Shown here piece by piece: positions 1 through 9,844 of a stretch of DNA of 34,121 nt. Positions within the stretch are counted from its first letter, which is position 1. Every line of letters begins with the position of its first letter. The position numbers and the translations under genes were made by a program. Under the pieces are notes generated by a model. That model worked only from the letters and a program-made list of their open reading frames with translations, ran no database searches and was not told the origin of the DNA. The DNA lies in the NCBI GenBank assembly GCA_023392635.1, contig JAEVYS010000113.1, forward strand, positions 1 to 34,121, written 5' to 3'. The stretch is from Actinomycetes bacterium (GTDB lineage: Bacteria > Actinomycetota > Actinomycetes > Propionibacteriales > Propionibacteriaceae).

Positions 1-1496
1 GCGCGGCACCCACGCCAGTCGCGCGCCCGTCGCGTCCGCCACCTCTGCCACCGCGGCGAGCGCACCGGGCGCGAGGGCGGCACGCTCCCCCACCAGGATC
101 ACGTCACCGGCGGCCAGTTCGAGCCCGCGCAGCGCGGCCGCCTCCTCGCCCGGCACCGTGGGCACCAGGCCGGCGTTGAGCTTGGCGTTGCCGTGAGAGG
201 TGAAGGCGGCGAGAGCGGTGACCTTGAGCTTCTTCTTGCGGACGGCCTTGCGCAGCCGCAGGAACACCAGCGGGGACTCCTCCTCCGGCTCGAAGCCGAC
301 CAGCACGACGTGGCCGGTCGACTCCAGGTCGGCGTAGGTGACGCCGTCGCCGAGCGTCCGTCCGGCCACCCGGGTCGCGAGGAAGTCCGCCTCGTCGGGA
401 CCGGCCGGGCGGGAGCGGAAGTCGACGCTGTTGGTCCCGAGGACGGCGCGGGCGAACTTGCTGTAGCCGTATGCGTCCTCGATGGTCAGCCGGCCTCCGG
501 GAAGCACGCCCACGCTGGAGCCGGCCGCAGCCAGCCCGGCCACGGCGGCGTCGATCGCCTCCGGCCAGGAGGCGACCCGCAGGGCGCCGTCCTCACGGAT
601 CAGCGGACGCGTCAGCCGGTCCTCGCCGCGGGCGGAGACGAAGGCGAAACGGCCCTTGTCGCAGTTCCACTCCTCGTTGACCTCCGGCGCCTCGCCCGCC
701 AGCCGGCGCTTGACCTGGAAGTGTCGCTGGTCGGTCCGCAGCGAGCAGCCGCTGGCGCAGTGCTCGCACGTGACCATCGTGCTGACCAGGTCGAACGGGC
801 GGCTCTGGAACCGGTAGGACGCCGAGGTCAGCGCCCCTACCGGACAGATCTGCACGACGTTGCCCGAGAAGTAGGAGTCGTAGGGGTGCTCGGCGTACTT
901 GCCGACCTGCTGCAGGGCGCCGCGCTCCACCAGCGCGATGAAGGGGTCGCCCGAGATCTGCTCGGAGAACCGGGTGCAGCGGGCGCACAGGACGCAACGC
1001 TCCCGGTCCAGCAGGATCTGCGCCGAGATCGGCACCGGCTTGGGGAAGGTCCGCTTGAGGCCCTCGTAGCGGCTCTCGCCGCGGCCGTTGCTGAGCGCCT
1101 GGTTCTGCAGCGGGCACTCCCCGCCCTTGTCACAGATCGGGCAGTCGAGCGGGTGGTTGATCAGCAGGAACTCCAGCATGCCCTTCTGCGCCTTGTCGGC
1201 GACCGGCGAGCTGAGCTGGGTCCTGATCTGCATGCCGGGTGCGCACTCCAGGGTGCAGGACGCCTGTGGCTTGGGCATGCCGCGCCCGTTGCCCATGTCG
1301 GGCACCTCGACCATGCACTGGCGGCAGGCACCGACCGGGTCGAGCAGCGGGTGGTCGCAGAACCGCGGGATCGCGATCCCGATCATCTCGGCGGCCCGGA
1401 TGGCCAGCGTGCCCTTGGGCACCTGCACCTCGGTGCCGTCGATCGTGACCGTGATGGTCTCGGTCGGCGCGACCTGGTCGGCCTTGGTCACCACGC

Positions 1497-1500
<4 letters not shown>
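1..1500 (-). CDS. nuoG: NADH-quinone oxidoreductase subunit G, partial (3' end outside window)
   Basis: Large iron-sulfur subunit of complex I, carrying electrons from NuoF through several clusters in the peripheral arm. The first 500 codons are present; the frame is open to the left edge. From the N-terminus I see a [2Fe-2S] ferredoxin domain (Cys48, Cys59 and Cys62, then CTLEC), the His-Cys ligand region HPLDCPICDKGGECPLQN, a two-cluster segment CVLCARCTRF ... QICPVGA, and a CEHCASGC motif with a later NCDKG. The last matches the extra N7-type cluster known in some NuoG proteins. A molybdopterin-oxidoreductase-like region follows. The ATG at 1500 overlaps the nuoF stop by 4 bp (ATGA), which suggests translational coupling. 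The family is certain; only the C-terminus is missing. Confidence 0.97.
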
Positions 1501-2839
<1,339 letters not shown>

Positions 2840-2843
<4 letters not shown>

Positions 2844-3559
2844 TTGACGTCCTCCGGCTTCGGTGCGCTCCAGGAGTTGGCTTCAGCGATGGACTTGCCC
2901 AGCAGGGAAGCCTCGCCGGCGCTCGGGCCCTCGTCGGCGCGGCCGTCGGGGAAGCCGGCCAGCACGCGCTCGGCCTCCCGCCAGCTGGTGATCGTGGCCC
3001 CGCGGGTGGAGGTGACCTCCTTGCCGGCCGCGAGGTCATCGATCAACGTCTCAGCCTTGGCCGGCGTCATGTTGTCCATGAACTCCCAGTTGACCATCAT
3101 CACCGGGGCGAAGTCGCAGGCCGCGTTGCACTCGATGCGCTCGAGGCTGAACCGGCCGTCGGTGGTGGTCTCGTCCGGGCCGATGCCCAGCTTGTCCGAC
3201 ACGCTGTCCAGCAGCGCGTCGCCCCCCATGACCGCGCACAGCGCCGTGGTGCAGACACCGACGTGGTGGGTGCCGCCCGGACGCCGGCGGTACATGGTGT
3301 AGAAGGTGGCCACGCCCGAGACCTGGGCGGTACTGATGCCGAGCACCTCGGCGCACGCCTCGATACCGGCCGGGGAGATCCGGCCGTCGACGCTCTGCAC
3401 CAGGTGCAGCATCGGCAGCAGCGCGGAGCGGGCCTGCGGGTAGCGTCCGGCGAGCTCGCGCAGCTCGGTCATCGTGGTCTCGTCGATGTTGGTCGACGTG
3501 TCGGACATGTCCACTTCTCCGGAGTCGGGGAAGAAGGACTGGAACTCGTGACCGCTCAT
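2840..3559 (-). CDS. nuoE: NADH-quinone oxidoreductase subunit E ([2Fe-2S] N1a)
   Basis: Thioredoxin-like [2Fe-2S] subunit that pairs with NuoF in the NADH-dehydrogenase module. The four ligands are seen as GVCTTALC and ECNAAC. At 239 aa it is longer than the E. coli protein (166 aa) because of a C-terminal tail of roughly 65 residues that looks poorly structured (GFPDGRADEGPSAGEAS). Longer NuoE tails are common in actinobacteria. Start choice is uncertain. The ATG at 3559 overlaps the nuoD stop and has GGGAGG upstream, but an in-frame ATG at 3508 (Met18, MSDTS) has its own GGAGAAG a few bases upstream and would give a 222-aa protein. The stop overlaps the nuoF start by 4 bp. Confidence 0.96.
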
Positions 3560-4902
3560 CGGTCGACGCCTCCCATCACGGGGTCGAGGGAACCGATGGC
3601 GACGACCACGTCAGCCAGCATGCCGCCCTCGCACTGGATCGGTACGGACTGGAGGTGGTTGAACCCCGGGTCACGCATGTGGACCCGGTAGGGCTTCGTG
3701 CCGCCGTCGGACACGACGTGGCAGGCGAGCTCGCCCTTGGGGCTCTCGATCGGCACGTACGCCTGGCCGGCCGGGACGCGGAAGCCCTCGGTCACCAGCT
3801 TGAAGTGGTGGATCAGGGCCTCCATCGAGTCACCCATGATGTGCTTGATGTGCTCGTGGCTGTTGCCCTGGCCGTCCGGCCCCAGGGCGAGGGTTGCCGG
3901 CCACGCGATCTTGGGATCGTCCACCATCACCGGCTGGCCGGTGGAGGCCTCCAGGCGGTCGGTGGCCTGCCTGACGATCTTCAGGCTCTCCCACATCTCG
4001 TCGAGGCGGACACGGAAGCGGCCGTACGCGTCGGAGGTGTCCCAGGTGATCACGTCGAAGTCGTAGGTCTCGTACCCGCAGTACGGCTGCTGCTTGCGCA
4101 GGTCCCAGGCGTAGCCGGTGGAGCGGAGCACCGGGCCGGTGACGCCGAGCGCGAAACACGCGCTCAGGTCCTGGTAGCCGATGCCGACCATGCGTCCCTT
4201 GAAGATCGGGTTCTCGTTGCAGAACGCGGCGTACTCCGGGAGGTGCTTCTCCAGCCAGTTGATCAGGTCGCGCAGCTGGGCGATGCCGGTCTCCGGGAGG
4301 TCGAGGGCGACCCCACCGGGACGGATGTACGCGTGGTTCATCCGCAGGCCGGTGACGGCCTCGAAGAAGTCGAGGATCATCTCGCGCTCGCGGAAGCCGA
4401 TCGTCATGACCGTCAGGGCGCCGATCTCCATCCCGCCGGTGCCGATGGCGACCAGGTGGGAGGCGATCCGGCACAGCTCCATCATCAGCACCCGGATGTC
4501 GTTCGCGCGCTGCGGGATCTGGTCCTCGATGCCCAGCAGCCGCTCGACGGCCAGGCAGTAGGCCGCCTCGTTGAACAGCGGCGAGACGTAGTCCATCCTC
4601 GTCACGAAGGTCGAGCCCTGCGTCCAGGACCGGTACTCCATGTTCTTCTCGATGCCGGTGTGCAGGAACCCGATGCCCGGACGGATGCTCGTCACGGTCT
4701 CGCCGTCGCACTCCACCATCAGCCGGAGCACGCCGTGGGTCGACGGGTGCTGCGGGCCCATGTTGATGACCAGCACCTCGTCACCGCGCTCGGCCTGCTC
4801 GCCGGCGATGTCGGCCCAGTCACCGCCGCCGACAGCGGTGTAGACGGTGCCCTCGGTCTCCTCGCCCGGGTTGGCGTAGAGGTCGCGATCCTGAGCGGTC
4901 AT
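3556..4902 (-). CDS. nuoD: NADH-quinone oxidoreductase subunit D (49-kDa type)
   Basis: Subunit of the quinone-binding module, related to the large subunit of [NiFe] hydrogenases but without the metal centre. With NuoB it forms the quinone site, here presumably for menaquinone. The 448-aa protein shows MGPQHPSTHGVLRL near residue 48 (the conserved quinone-site histidine region), HTGIEKNMEYRSW, MMELCRIASHL, and a C-terminal SLDPVMGGVDR, the usual family ending. It is a separate nuoD, not the fused nuoCD of enterobacteria. The start overlaps the nuoC stop and the stop overlaps the nuoE start, both by 4 bp. Confidence 0.98.
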   Translation of the reverse strand: MTAQDRDLYANPGEETEGTVYTAVGGGDWADIAGEQAERGDEVLVINMGPQHPSTHGVLRLMVECDGETVTSIRPGIGFLHTGIEKNMEYRSWTQGSTFVTRMDYVSPLFNEAAYCLAVERLLGIEDQIPQRANDIRVLMMELCRIASHLVAIGTGGMEIGALTVMTIGFREREMILDFFEAVTGLRMNHAYIRPGGVALDLPETGIAQLRDLINWLEKHLPEYAAFCNENPIFKGRMVGIGYQDLSACFALGVTGPVLRSTGYAWDLRKQQPYCGYETYDFDVITWDTSDAYGRFRVRLDEMWESLKIVRQATDRLEASTGQPVMVDDPKIAWPATLALGPDGQGNSHEHIKHIMGDSMEALIHHFKLVTEGFRVPAGQAYVPIESPKGELACHVVSDGGTKPYRVHMRDPGFNHLQSVPIQCEGGMLADVVVAIGSLDPVMGGVDR

Positions 4903-5666
4903 CGGTAGCTCCTGCGGGCGTCAACCGGAGGCACCGTGGTGCCCTTGTACTCGATCGGGATCCCGCCGAGCGGGTAGTCCTTGCGCTGCGGGTGGCCGGC
5001 CCAGTCGTCCGGCATCAGGATGCGGGTCAGGTGCGGGTGGCCGTCGAAGACCACGCCGAACATGTCCCAGGTCTCCCGCTCGTGCCAGTCGGCGGCCGGG
5101 TAGGTGGCGACCACGCTGGGCACGTGCGGGTCGGCGTCCGGGCAGGACGTCTCCACGCGCAGGCGCCGGTTGTGGGTCATCGACTGCAGGTGGTAGACGA
5201 CGTGCAGTTCGGCGCCGGCGTCGTCCGGGTAGTGCACGCCGGAGACCGAGGCGCAGAACTCGAACCGCAGCAGGGCGTCGTCCCGCAGGGTCTTCATCAC
5301 CTGCGGCAGTTGCTCCCGCGGCACCCCGAACGTCAGCTCGCCCCGGTCCAGCACGACGCTGATCCGCAGGTCGGCGACGAGCGCGAGCAGGCGCGCGTAC
5401 GCGTCGTCGTACCACGAGCCGTAGGGCGGCTCGCTGGGCGCGGGCCAGCCCTTGGTGCGCACGATCCGGCTGTAGCCGGAGGTGTCGCCGGTGCCCTCGC
5501 TCCACATGCCGGTGCGGACCGGGACGGGCTTCGGCTCGGCCGGCACCAGCGGCGTCAGGTCGGGCTGGGCGTCCTCCCGCTCGAGGCCGGCCTTCGGCGC
5601 GGCCTCGGCATCGGCGACGGGCTCGTCGACCGACTTCTCCTCGCCGGGAAGCTTGTCCTGGGTCAT
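4899..5666 (-). CDS. nuoC: NADH-quinone oxidoreductase subunit C (30-kDa type)
   Basis: Structural subunit of the peripheral arm of complex I that contacts NuoD and NuoB. It is 255 aa. The first 45 or so residues are a charged, Pro/Ala/Glu-rich extension that looks disordered, and the conserved core follows. The family signature lies in the C-terminal part: HERETWDMFGVVFDGHP, RILMPDDWAGHP and RKDYPLGG. It overlaps nuoB upstream (4 bp, ATGA) and nuoD downstream (4 bp). The N-terminal extension is of the kind seen in other actinobacterial NuoC proteins. The call rests on both the signature and the operon position. Confidence 0.97.
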   Translation of the reverse strand: MTQDKLPGEEKSVDEPVADAEAAPKAGLEREDAQPDLTPLVPAEPKPVPVRTGMWSEGTGDTSGYSRIVRTKGWPAPSEPPYGSWYDDAYARLLALVADLRISVVLDRGELTFGVPREQLPQVMKTLRDDALLRFEFCASVSGVHYPDDAGAELHVVYHLQSMTHNRRLRVETSCPDADPHVPSVVATYPAADWHERETWDMFGVVFDGHPHLTRILMPDDWAGHPQRKDYPLGGIPIEYKGTTVPPVDARRSYR

Positions 5667-6220
5667 CGCATGAGGCCCTTCATCTCATGGGTGGCGGGCG
5701 CGACCAGGGCGGCGGCCTCGGCGGCGTCCCAGGCGTCCAGTTCGTTCTGGGCCATCGGGCGCTTGGCCACGATGTCCTTCTTGAGCTTGAACATCGCGTC
5801 GATCAGCATGTCCGGACGGGGCGGGCAGCCGGGGACGTACACGTCCACCGGCACCAGGTGGTCACCGCCCTGCACGATCGCGTAGTTGTTGAACATGCCG
5901 CCGGAGGACGCACAGACGCCCATCGCCATGACCCACTTCGGGTTCGGCATCTGGTCGTAGACCTGCCGCAGCACCGGCGCCATCTTCTGGCTGATCCGGC
6001 CGGAGATGATCATCAGGTCGGCCTGGCGCGGTGACGCGCGGAACACCTCCTGGCCCCAGCGGCCGGCATCGAACCGCGGCGCGCCGTAGGTCATCATCTC
6101 GATCGCGCAGCAGGCCAGGCCGAAGGTGGCCGGCCACAGCGACGCCTGGCGCATCCAGCCGAACACCCCTTCCAGGGTGGTCAGCACGACGCCCTGCGGG
6201 ATCTTGTCCTCAATGCCCAT
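5663..6220 (-). CDS. nuoB: NADH-quinone oxidoreductase subunit B (cluster N2)
   Basis: Holds the terminal [4Fe-4S] cluster N2, which donates electrons to quinone. The 185-aa protein has the tandem cysteines of FGLACCAIEM (Cys37, Cys38), GVCASSGG (Cys103) and VPGCPPRP (Cys132), the four N2 ligands. It also has the conserved RQADLMIISGRISQKMAP segment. It starts 21 bp after the nuoA stop, the longest gap among the nuo genes here, with only a weak purine-rich site upstream (TTAGGGCTGG). It overlaps nuoC by 4 bp. The protein is intact and of normal length. Confidence 0.98.
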   Translation of the reverse strand: MGIEDKIPQGVVLTTLEGVFGWMRQASLWPATFGLACCAIEMMTYGAPRFDAGRWGQEVFRASPRQADLMIISGRISQKMAPVLRQVYDQMPNPKWVMAMGVCASSGGMFNNYAIVQGGDHLVPVDVYVPGCPPRPDMLIDAMFKLKKDIVAKRPMAQNELDAWDAAEAAALVAPATHEMKGLMR

Positions 6221-6241
6221 ATCAACCAGCCCTAACCGTTC

Positions 6242-6601
6242 TCAGTCCCATTCCAGGCCGCCGCGCCGCCACACGTAGGCGTACGCGACGAAGACCGTGG
6301 CCATGAACAGCACCATCTCGAGCAGCGCGAACAGGCCCAGCTGCTTGAAGGTGACCGCCCACGGATAGAGGAAGATGGTCTCGATGTCGAAGACGATGAA
6401 CAGCATCGCCACGATGTAGTACTTGATCGGGAACCGCCCGCCGCCCATGGGCTGGGGGGTCGGCTCGATTCCGCACTCGTACGAGCTGTACTTGACCTTG
6501 TTCCAGCGCCGTGGCCCGAGGAACGCGCTCAGCGTGATGGAGATCGCCAGGAAGCCGGCGGCCAGCGCCATGATGCCCAGCAGCGGAATGTAGGGGCTCA
6601 T
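6242..6601 (-). CDS. nuoA: NADH-quinone oxidoreductase subunit A
   Basis: Small membrane subunit of complex I at the junction of the membrane and peripheral arms. I place the start at the ATG at 6601 (MSPYIPLLG), giving 119 aa, the usual NuoA size, with GAAGGGAA upstream. A longer in-frame reading to 6703 would add non-hydrophobic sequence overlapping menJ and is unlikely. There are three hydrophobic segments (about residues 8-28, 62-82 and 90-112). The family signature YECGIEPT is followed by FDIETIFLYPWA, typical of the acidic loop and second helix. The gene lies 43 bp after menJ on the same strand, so the two are probably co-transcribed. Confidence 0.97.
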   Translation of the reverse strand: MSPYIPLLGIMALAAGFLAISITLSAFLGPRRWNKVKYSSYECGIEPTPQPMGGGRFPIKYYIVAMLFIVFDIETIFLYPWAVTFKQLGLFALLEMVLFMATVFVAYAYVWRRGGLEWD

Positions 6602-6644
6602 CGGACAGCGGTTCCCTTCTGCAGGAGGCCCGGCACGGAGTTCG

Positions 6645-7940
6645 TCATGCTGAGGGTGCCACCTTTGCGATGGTGTTGATGACTTTGTCCATCCAATCAC
6701 CATCCCTGGTGTCGTAGAGGTGCGCGAGCAGTTTCATTGTGAACCGCATGAGGGTGGGCCTGGGCAGCCCGTAACGGGTGCACAGGTGCATCACCTGAGG
6801 GTGCTCGATCAGGGAGACGAACACCTGGCCCAGCCGGAAGTACCCGCCCCACTCCGACTTCAGCCGTGCCGGATACCCCTGCAGCGCGCGCTCCGCGCTC
6901 GCTGTGCCGTACCCGCGGAAGTGCGCGTCGGCGATGGCGTCGGCGGCCATCTCCGCCGCTTCCATGGCGTAGGAGATCCCCTCGCCGTTGAACGGCGACA
7001 CCATCCCGCCGGCGTCGCCCACCAGGAGCAGTCCGCGGGTGTACGCGGGCTGGCGGTTGAAGCTCATCGGCAGTGCCGCGCCCAGGGTTTGGCCCACCTG
7101 GTTCTCGGGACGGAACCCCCACTCCTGCGGGGTGCTGGCCAGCCAGCGGTTGAACATCTCGCGGTAGTTGAGCTTGGCCGGCTCCGAGCTGGACCCGACG
7201 GTGCCCAGGCCGACGTTGACGGTGCCGTCCCCCATGCCGAAGACCCACCCGTACCCGGGCAGCAGGTTGGACTCGCGCGGCGTGCCGTCCCACAGCTCCA
7301 GCCACGACTCCATGTAGTCGTCGTGGGTGCGGGGCGAGGTGAAGTAGGCCCGGACCGCGACCCCCATCGGCCGGTCGGTCCTCTTGGCCAGGCCCATCGA
7401 CAGGGCGAGGCGGGCTGAGTTGCCGTCGGCGGCCACGACGACGGGGGCGCGGAAGGTGCGCCCGTCCCTGGTCGTGACGCCGGTGATGCGGTCGGTGCGC
7501 TCATCGAGGACCGGGCCGGTGACGTTGGTCTCCTCGTACAGCCGGGCGCCGCTGGCGACGGCGCGCCGGGCGAGGATGTGGTCGAACTCCGCGCGGGCCC
7601 GGACGAGGCCGTAGGGCGGGAACTCGGCCAGCTCCGGCCAGGGCAGCTCGAACGGCTCGGTGCGTCCGCCGTAGACCCGCAGGCCCTTGTTGCGCACCCA
7701 CCCGGCGTCCTCGCTGGTGTCGATGCCGAGCTTGATCAGCTGCTTGACCGCACGCGGGGTGAGTCCGTCGCCGCACACCTTCTCGCGCGGGAACTTCGCC
7801 TTCTCCAGCAGCACCACGTCGAGGCCACGGTCGGCGAGGTAGGCCGCGGCGGTGGACCCGCCCGGGCCGGCGCCGACGACGATGACGTCCGCCTCTACGG
7901 GTGAGCCTTCGGCCGGGACGACCGGCGTGGGCTCGGGCAT
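6645..7940 (-). CDS. menJ: Geranylgeranyl reductase family FAD oxidoreductase, probable menaquinone reductase
   Basis: Flavoprotein of the geranylgeranyl reductase family. In mycobacteria MenJ (Rv0561c) saturates one isoprene unit of the menaquinone tail, and actinobacteria with dihydro- or tetrahydro-menaquinones carry such enzymes. The 431-aa protein has the Rossmann motif VVGAGPGG (residues 21-28) followed by the acidic end LLEK, then EKVCGDGLTPRAV, YGLVRARAEFDHIL, VVAADGNSA, and the second FAD motif LLVGDAGGMVSPFNGEGISY. The start at 7940 has AGGAGA upstream. A continuous reading frame extends to 9326, but that part is antisense to menF and is not coding. The 43-bp gap to nuoA and the divergent menF support a role in quinone metabolism. 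The substrate is inferred. Confidence 0.88.
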   Translation of the reverse strand: MPEPTPVVPAEGSPVEADVIVVGAGPGGSTAAAYLADRGLDVVLLEKAKFPREKVCGDGLTPRAVKQLIKLGIDTSEDAGWVRNKGLRVYGGRTEPFELPWPELAEFPPYGLVRARAEFDHILARRAVASGARLYEETNVTGPVLDERTDRITGVTTRDGRTFRAPVVVAADGNSARLALSMGLAKRTDRPMGVAVRAYFTSPRTHDDYMESWLELWDGTPRESNLLPGYGWVFGMGDGTVNVGLGTVGSSSEPAKLNYREMFNRWLASTPQEWGFRPENQVGQTLGAALPMSFNRQPAYTRGLLLVGDAGGMVSPFNGEGISYAMEAAEMAADAIADAHFRGYGTASAERALQGYPARLKSEWGGYFRLGQVFVSLIEHPQVMHLCTRYGLPRPTLMRFTMKLLAHLYDTRDGDWMDKVINTIAKVAPSA

Positions 7941-7974
7941 GCGCTCTCCTGACGGGCGAGAAGGGAACTCCGAC

Positions 7975-7980
7975 AGTCTA
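7975..7980 (-). promoter_or_regulatory. Candidate -10 box for the menJ-nuo operon
   Basis: TAGACT on the minus strand, 34 nt before the menJ ATG, fits the actinobacterial TANNNT -10 pattern. The -35 region is weak (TGGCCC at an 18-bp spacing) and falls in the inverted repeat at 7994-8017. This would give a short leader of about 27 nt that contains the AGGAGA ribosome-binding site. Confidence 0.4.
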
Positions 7981-7993
7981 GGCAAAAGGGGGA

Positions 7994-8017
7994 GCCGGGG
8001 CCATTTGGCGCCCCGGC
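7994..8017. repeat. Inverted repeat in the menJ/menF divergent promoter region
   Basis: A perfect 8-bp inverted repeat, GCCGGGGC (7994-8001) and GCCCCGGC (8010-8017), with an 8-nt centre. It lies between the divergent menJ and menF starts and covers the predicted -35 zone of menJ. It could be an operator, but in such GC-rich DNA an 8-bp repeat may be chance. Confidence 0.35.
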
Positions 8018-8039
8018 GGGGCGGCGAGGGCGGAGCGAC

Positions 8040-8045
8040 TATCCT
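8040..8045 (+). promoter_or_regulatory. -10 box for leaderless menF transcript
   Basis: TATCCT ends 6 nt before the GTG start of menF. In actinobacteria a TANNNT box this close to a start codon usually means transcription begins at the start codon itself. No ribosome-binding site is present upstream of the GTG, which agrees with this. Confidence 0.55.
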
Positions 8046-8051
8046 GCCTGC

Positions 8052-9320
8052 GTGATCCATCACCCGCCGGGCCCCCAGTGGCGCGCGACGACCGTGGCGA
8101 TCGAGGATCCCGGGGATCTGGCGGCGTACCTGCCGGCGGCTGGCGGGCACGCCTGGTTGCGGCGCGGCGACGGCATGGTCGGCATCGGCGAGGTGGCCCG
8201 CTTCGAGGGCGGCAGCGCCGCAGAGGCCGACGAGTGGTGGGCGGAGGTGTGCTCGCGCATCGAGCAGGAGACCGAACTGCCCGAGGTCTCCGGCACGGGG
8301 CCGGTCGCGTTCGCCTCGTTCGTCTTCGACGCAGGGCACACCGCCCGGCAGTCGATCGTGATCGTGCCTCGGCTGGTGATCGGGCGGCGCAAGGGCCAGA
8401 GCTGGCTGACCGCGCTCGGCGCGGCCTCGGGCCAGGTGCCCGACATGCCCGGCACCGACGGTGTGGCGCCCGCCCCGGTGGGGGTGCACCCGGTTCCCGG
8501 CGGGCTCAGCCGCGAGGAGTGGCAGGGCATCGTCACCGAAGCGGTCGGACGGATCGACGCGCACATGCTGGACAAGGTGGTGCTCGCCCGCGGCGCCACG
8601 CTGGAGGCCGCGGAGCCACTGGACGCGCGGGCACTGGTGAACGCCCTCGCACAGCGCTACCCGAGTTGCTGGACCTACCACCTGGACGGGCTCGTCGGGG
8701 CGTCGCCGGAGATGCTGATCCGGCGCGAGGGCGGCCTGGCCACGTCCCGGGTGCTGGCCGGCACCATCCGGCGCAACGGCGGCGAGGAGCTGGACCTGAA
8801 GCTGGCCCATGCGCTGGCGAGGTCGGGCAAGAACCTGGTCGAGCACGAGTTGGCGGTTGAATCGGTGGCCCATGCACTGGAGCCGTTCTGCTCGGGCATG
8901 AACGTGCCGGACGCCCCGTACGTGCTCGAACTGCCGAACGTCCTGCACCTGGCCTCGGACGTGACCGCCGTGGTGCACGAGGGCGTGAGCGTGTTGCGGC
9001 TGGCCGGCGAGCTGCACCCGTCGGCGGCGGTCTGCGGCACGCCCACCCCGGCGGCCCGGGCGACGATCGCGGAACTGGAGCGCCTGGACCGGGGTCGTTA
9101 CTCCGGCCCGGTGGGCTGGCTGGACGCGACCGGCGACGGTGAGTTCGCGATCGCCCTGCGGTGCGGGCTCATCGACCCCCACGACCCGCGACGGATCACC
9201 ATCTACGCCGGCTGCGGGATCGTCGCGGGGTCCGACCCCGCCGAGGAGTACGCCGAGACCGAGGCCAAGCTCCTGCCGATGCTCGAAGCGCTCGGCGTGC
9301 CCCTGCCCGAGAACCACTGA
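8052..9320 (+). CDS. menF: Isochorismate synthase
   Basis: Converts chorismate to isochorismate, the first committed step of menaquinone synthesis (or of some siderophores). The 422-aa protein belongs to the chorismate-binding family. I see DKVVLARGA (the lysine equivalent to the catalytic base of EntC/MenF), YHLDGLVGASPEMLIRR, SRVLAGTIRR, ELHPSAAVCGTP, and RYSGPVGW ... IALRCGLI ... YAGCGIVAGSDPAEEYAET, the Mg-binding C-terminal signature. Menaquinone rather than siderophore use is inferred from menJ, nuo and menG nearby and from the lack of any siderophore gene. The GTG start at 8052 has no ribosome-binding site but a -10 box 6 nt upstream, so it looks leaderless. A REP-like element follows the stop. 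Confidence 0.92.
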   Translation: MIHHPPGPQWRATTVAIEDPGDLAAYLPAAGGHAWLRRGDGMVGIGEVARFEGGSAAEADEWWAEVCSRIEQETELPEVSGTGPVAFASFVFDAGHTARQSIVIVPRLVIGRRKGQSWLTALGAASGQVPDMPGTDGVAPAPVGVHPVPGGLSREEWQGIVTEAVGRIDAHMLDKVVLARGATLEAAEPLDARALVNALAQRYPSCWTYHLDGLVGASPEMLIRREGGLATSRVLAGTIRRNGGEELDLKLAHALARSGKNLVEHELAVESVAHALEPFCSGMNVPDAPYVLELPNVLHLASDVTAVVHEGVSVLRLAGELHPSAAVCGTPTPAARATIAELERLDRGRYSGPVGWLDATGDGEFAIALRCGLIDPHDPRRITIYAGCGIVAGSDPAEEYAETEAKLLPMLEALGVPLPENH

Positions 9321-9341
9321 CGCCACGACCGGCCCTCCTCC

Positions 9342-9370
9342 GACGCACCGGGGACGGTTCCTCCTGCGTC
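9342..9370 (+). repeat. REP-like palindromic element, copy 1
   Basis: GACGCA (9342-9347) and TGCGTC (9365-9370) form outer arms around a GGGGACGGTTCCTCC core that can also partly pair. The first 19 bases of this element recur in inverted orientation at 25873-25891. It lies 21 bp after the menF stop. The core resembles widespread bacterial REP-type extragenic palindromes, from memory of such elements rather than a search. Confidence 0.55.
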
Positions 9371-9500
9371 AGGCTCTCCCCGCCGCCGGACGGGTTGTCG
9401 GACACGGGCGCGGTCGATTTCCTCGCCTCCGGGACGGAGAATCGGCCTCGCGGACGCAGATCGGTTCGCCCCGAGACCCGAACCCCGACCGGAGGCAGCG
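9371..9500. other. Intergenic stretch before the YCII-domain gene
   Basis: No gene is supported here. The only signals are a possible -10 (GAGAAT near 9438-9443) without a convincing -35, and the GGAGG ribosome-binding site at 9491-9495 serving the GTG at 9501. Confidence 0.4.
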
Positions 9501-9797
9501 GTGAAATACGTGCTTCGCTACACCATGGCGCCCGGCGTGACGCCGGCGCGCCTGCGGGAGCTGTTCGCGGCGCATCGCGAGCGGTGGACCGCCTTCCGGG
9601 CCGATGGCACTCTGCTGGCGATCGGGCCGATGGACGACCCGGCCGACGGTGCACTGGCCGTCTTCACCACGCGCGAGTCGGCCGAGGAGTTCGCCCGCAC
9701 CGACCCGTTCGTCACCGGCGGGGTGGTCGGCGCCTGGGACGTCGCAGGGTGGCGGGAGGCGTTGCTCGACGCCGGCACCGGGGACTCGGACGGCTGA
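9501..9797 (+). CDS. YCII-domain (YciI-like) protein
   Basis: A 98-aa protein of the YCII family, small alpha-beta barrels of the dimeric ferredoxin-like fold whose biochemical role is mostly unknown. Family features are the early beta strand YVLRYTMAPG, an AHRERW helix with the conserved His, the turn LLAIGPMDDPADGALAVFTT, and the closing DPFVTGGVVGAWDVAGW. GTG start at 9501 with GGAGG five bases upstream. It stands alone on the plus strand between menF and a convergent minus-strand operon. Its last 11 bases form a perfect inverted repeat with the last bases of the convergent gene. Confidence 0.8.
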   Translation: MKYVLRYTMAPGVTPARLRELFAAHRERWTAFRADGTLLAIGPMDDPADGALAVFTTRESAEEFARTDPFVTGGVVGAWDVAGWREALLDAGTGDSDG

Positions 9798-9844
9798 GCG
9801 CGGCTGTCCACGTCGATGGGGGCAAACCTCTGGTCAGCCGTCCG
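9787..9844. repeat. Inverted repeat spanning two convergent stop codons
   Basis: CGGACGGCTGA (9787-9797) is exactly complementary to TCAGCCGTCCG (9834-9844). Each arm contains the TGA stop of one of the two convergent genes, and 36 nt lie between the arms. It could act as a bidirectional terminator stem, although there is no T-tract and the loop is long. Confidence 0.4.

Noticed and set aside
6645..9326. A single 893-codon open frame on minus covering menJ and the antisense of menF
   Set aside because: Only the part from 7940 downward has family motifs and a ribosome-binding site. The rest is antisense to a well-supported isochorismate synthase and is a product of high GC.
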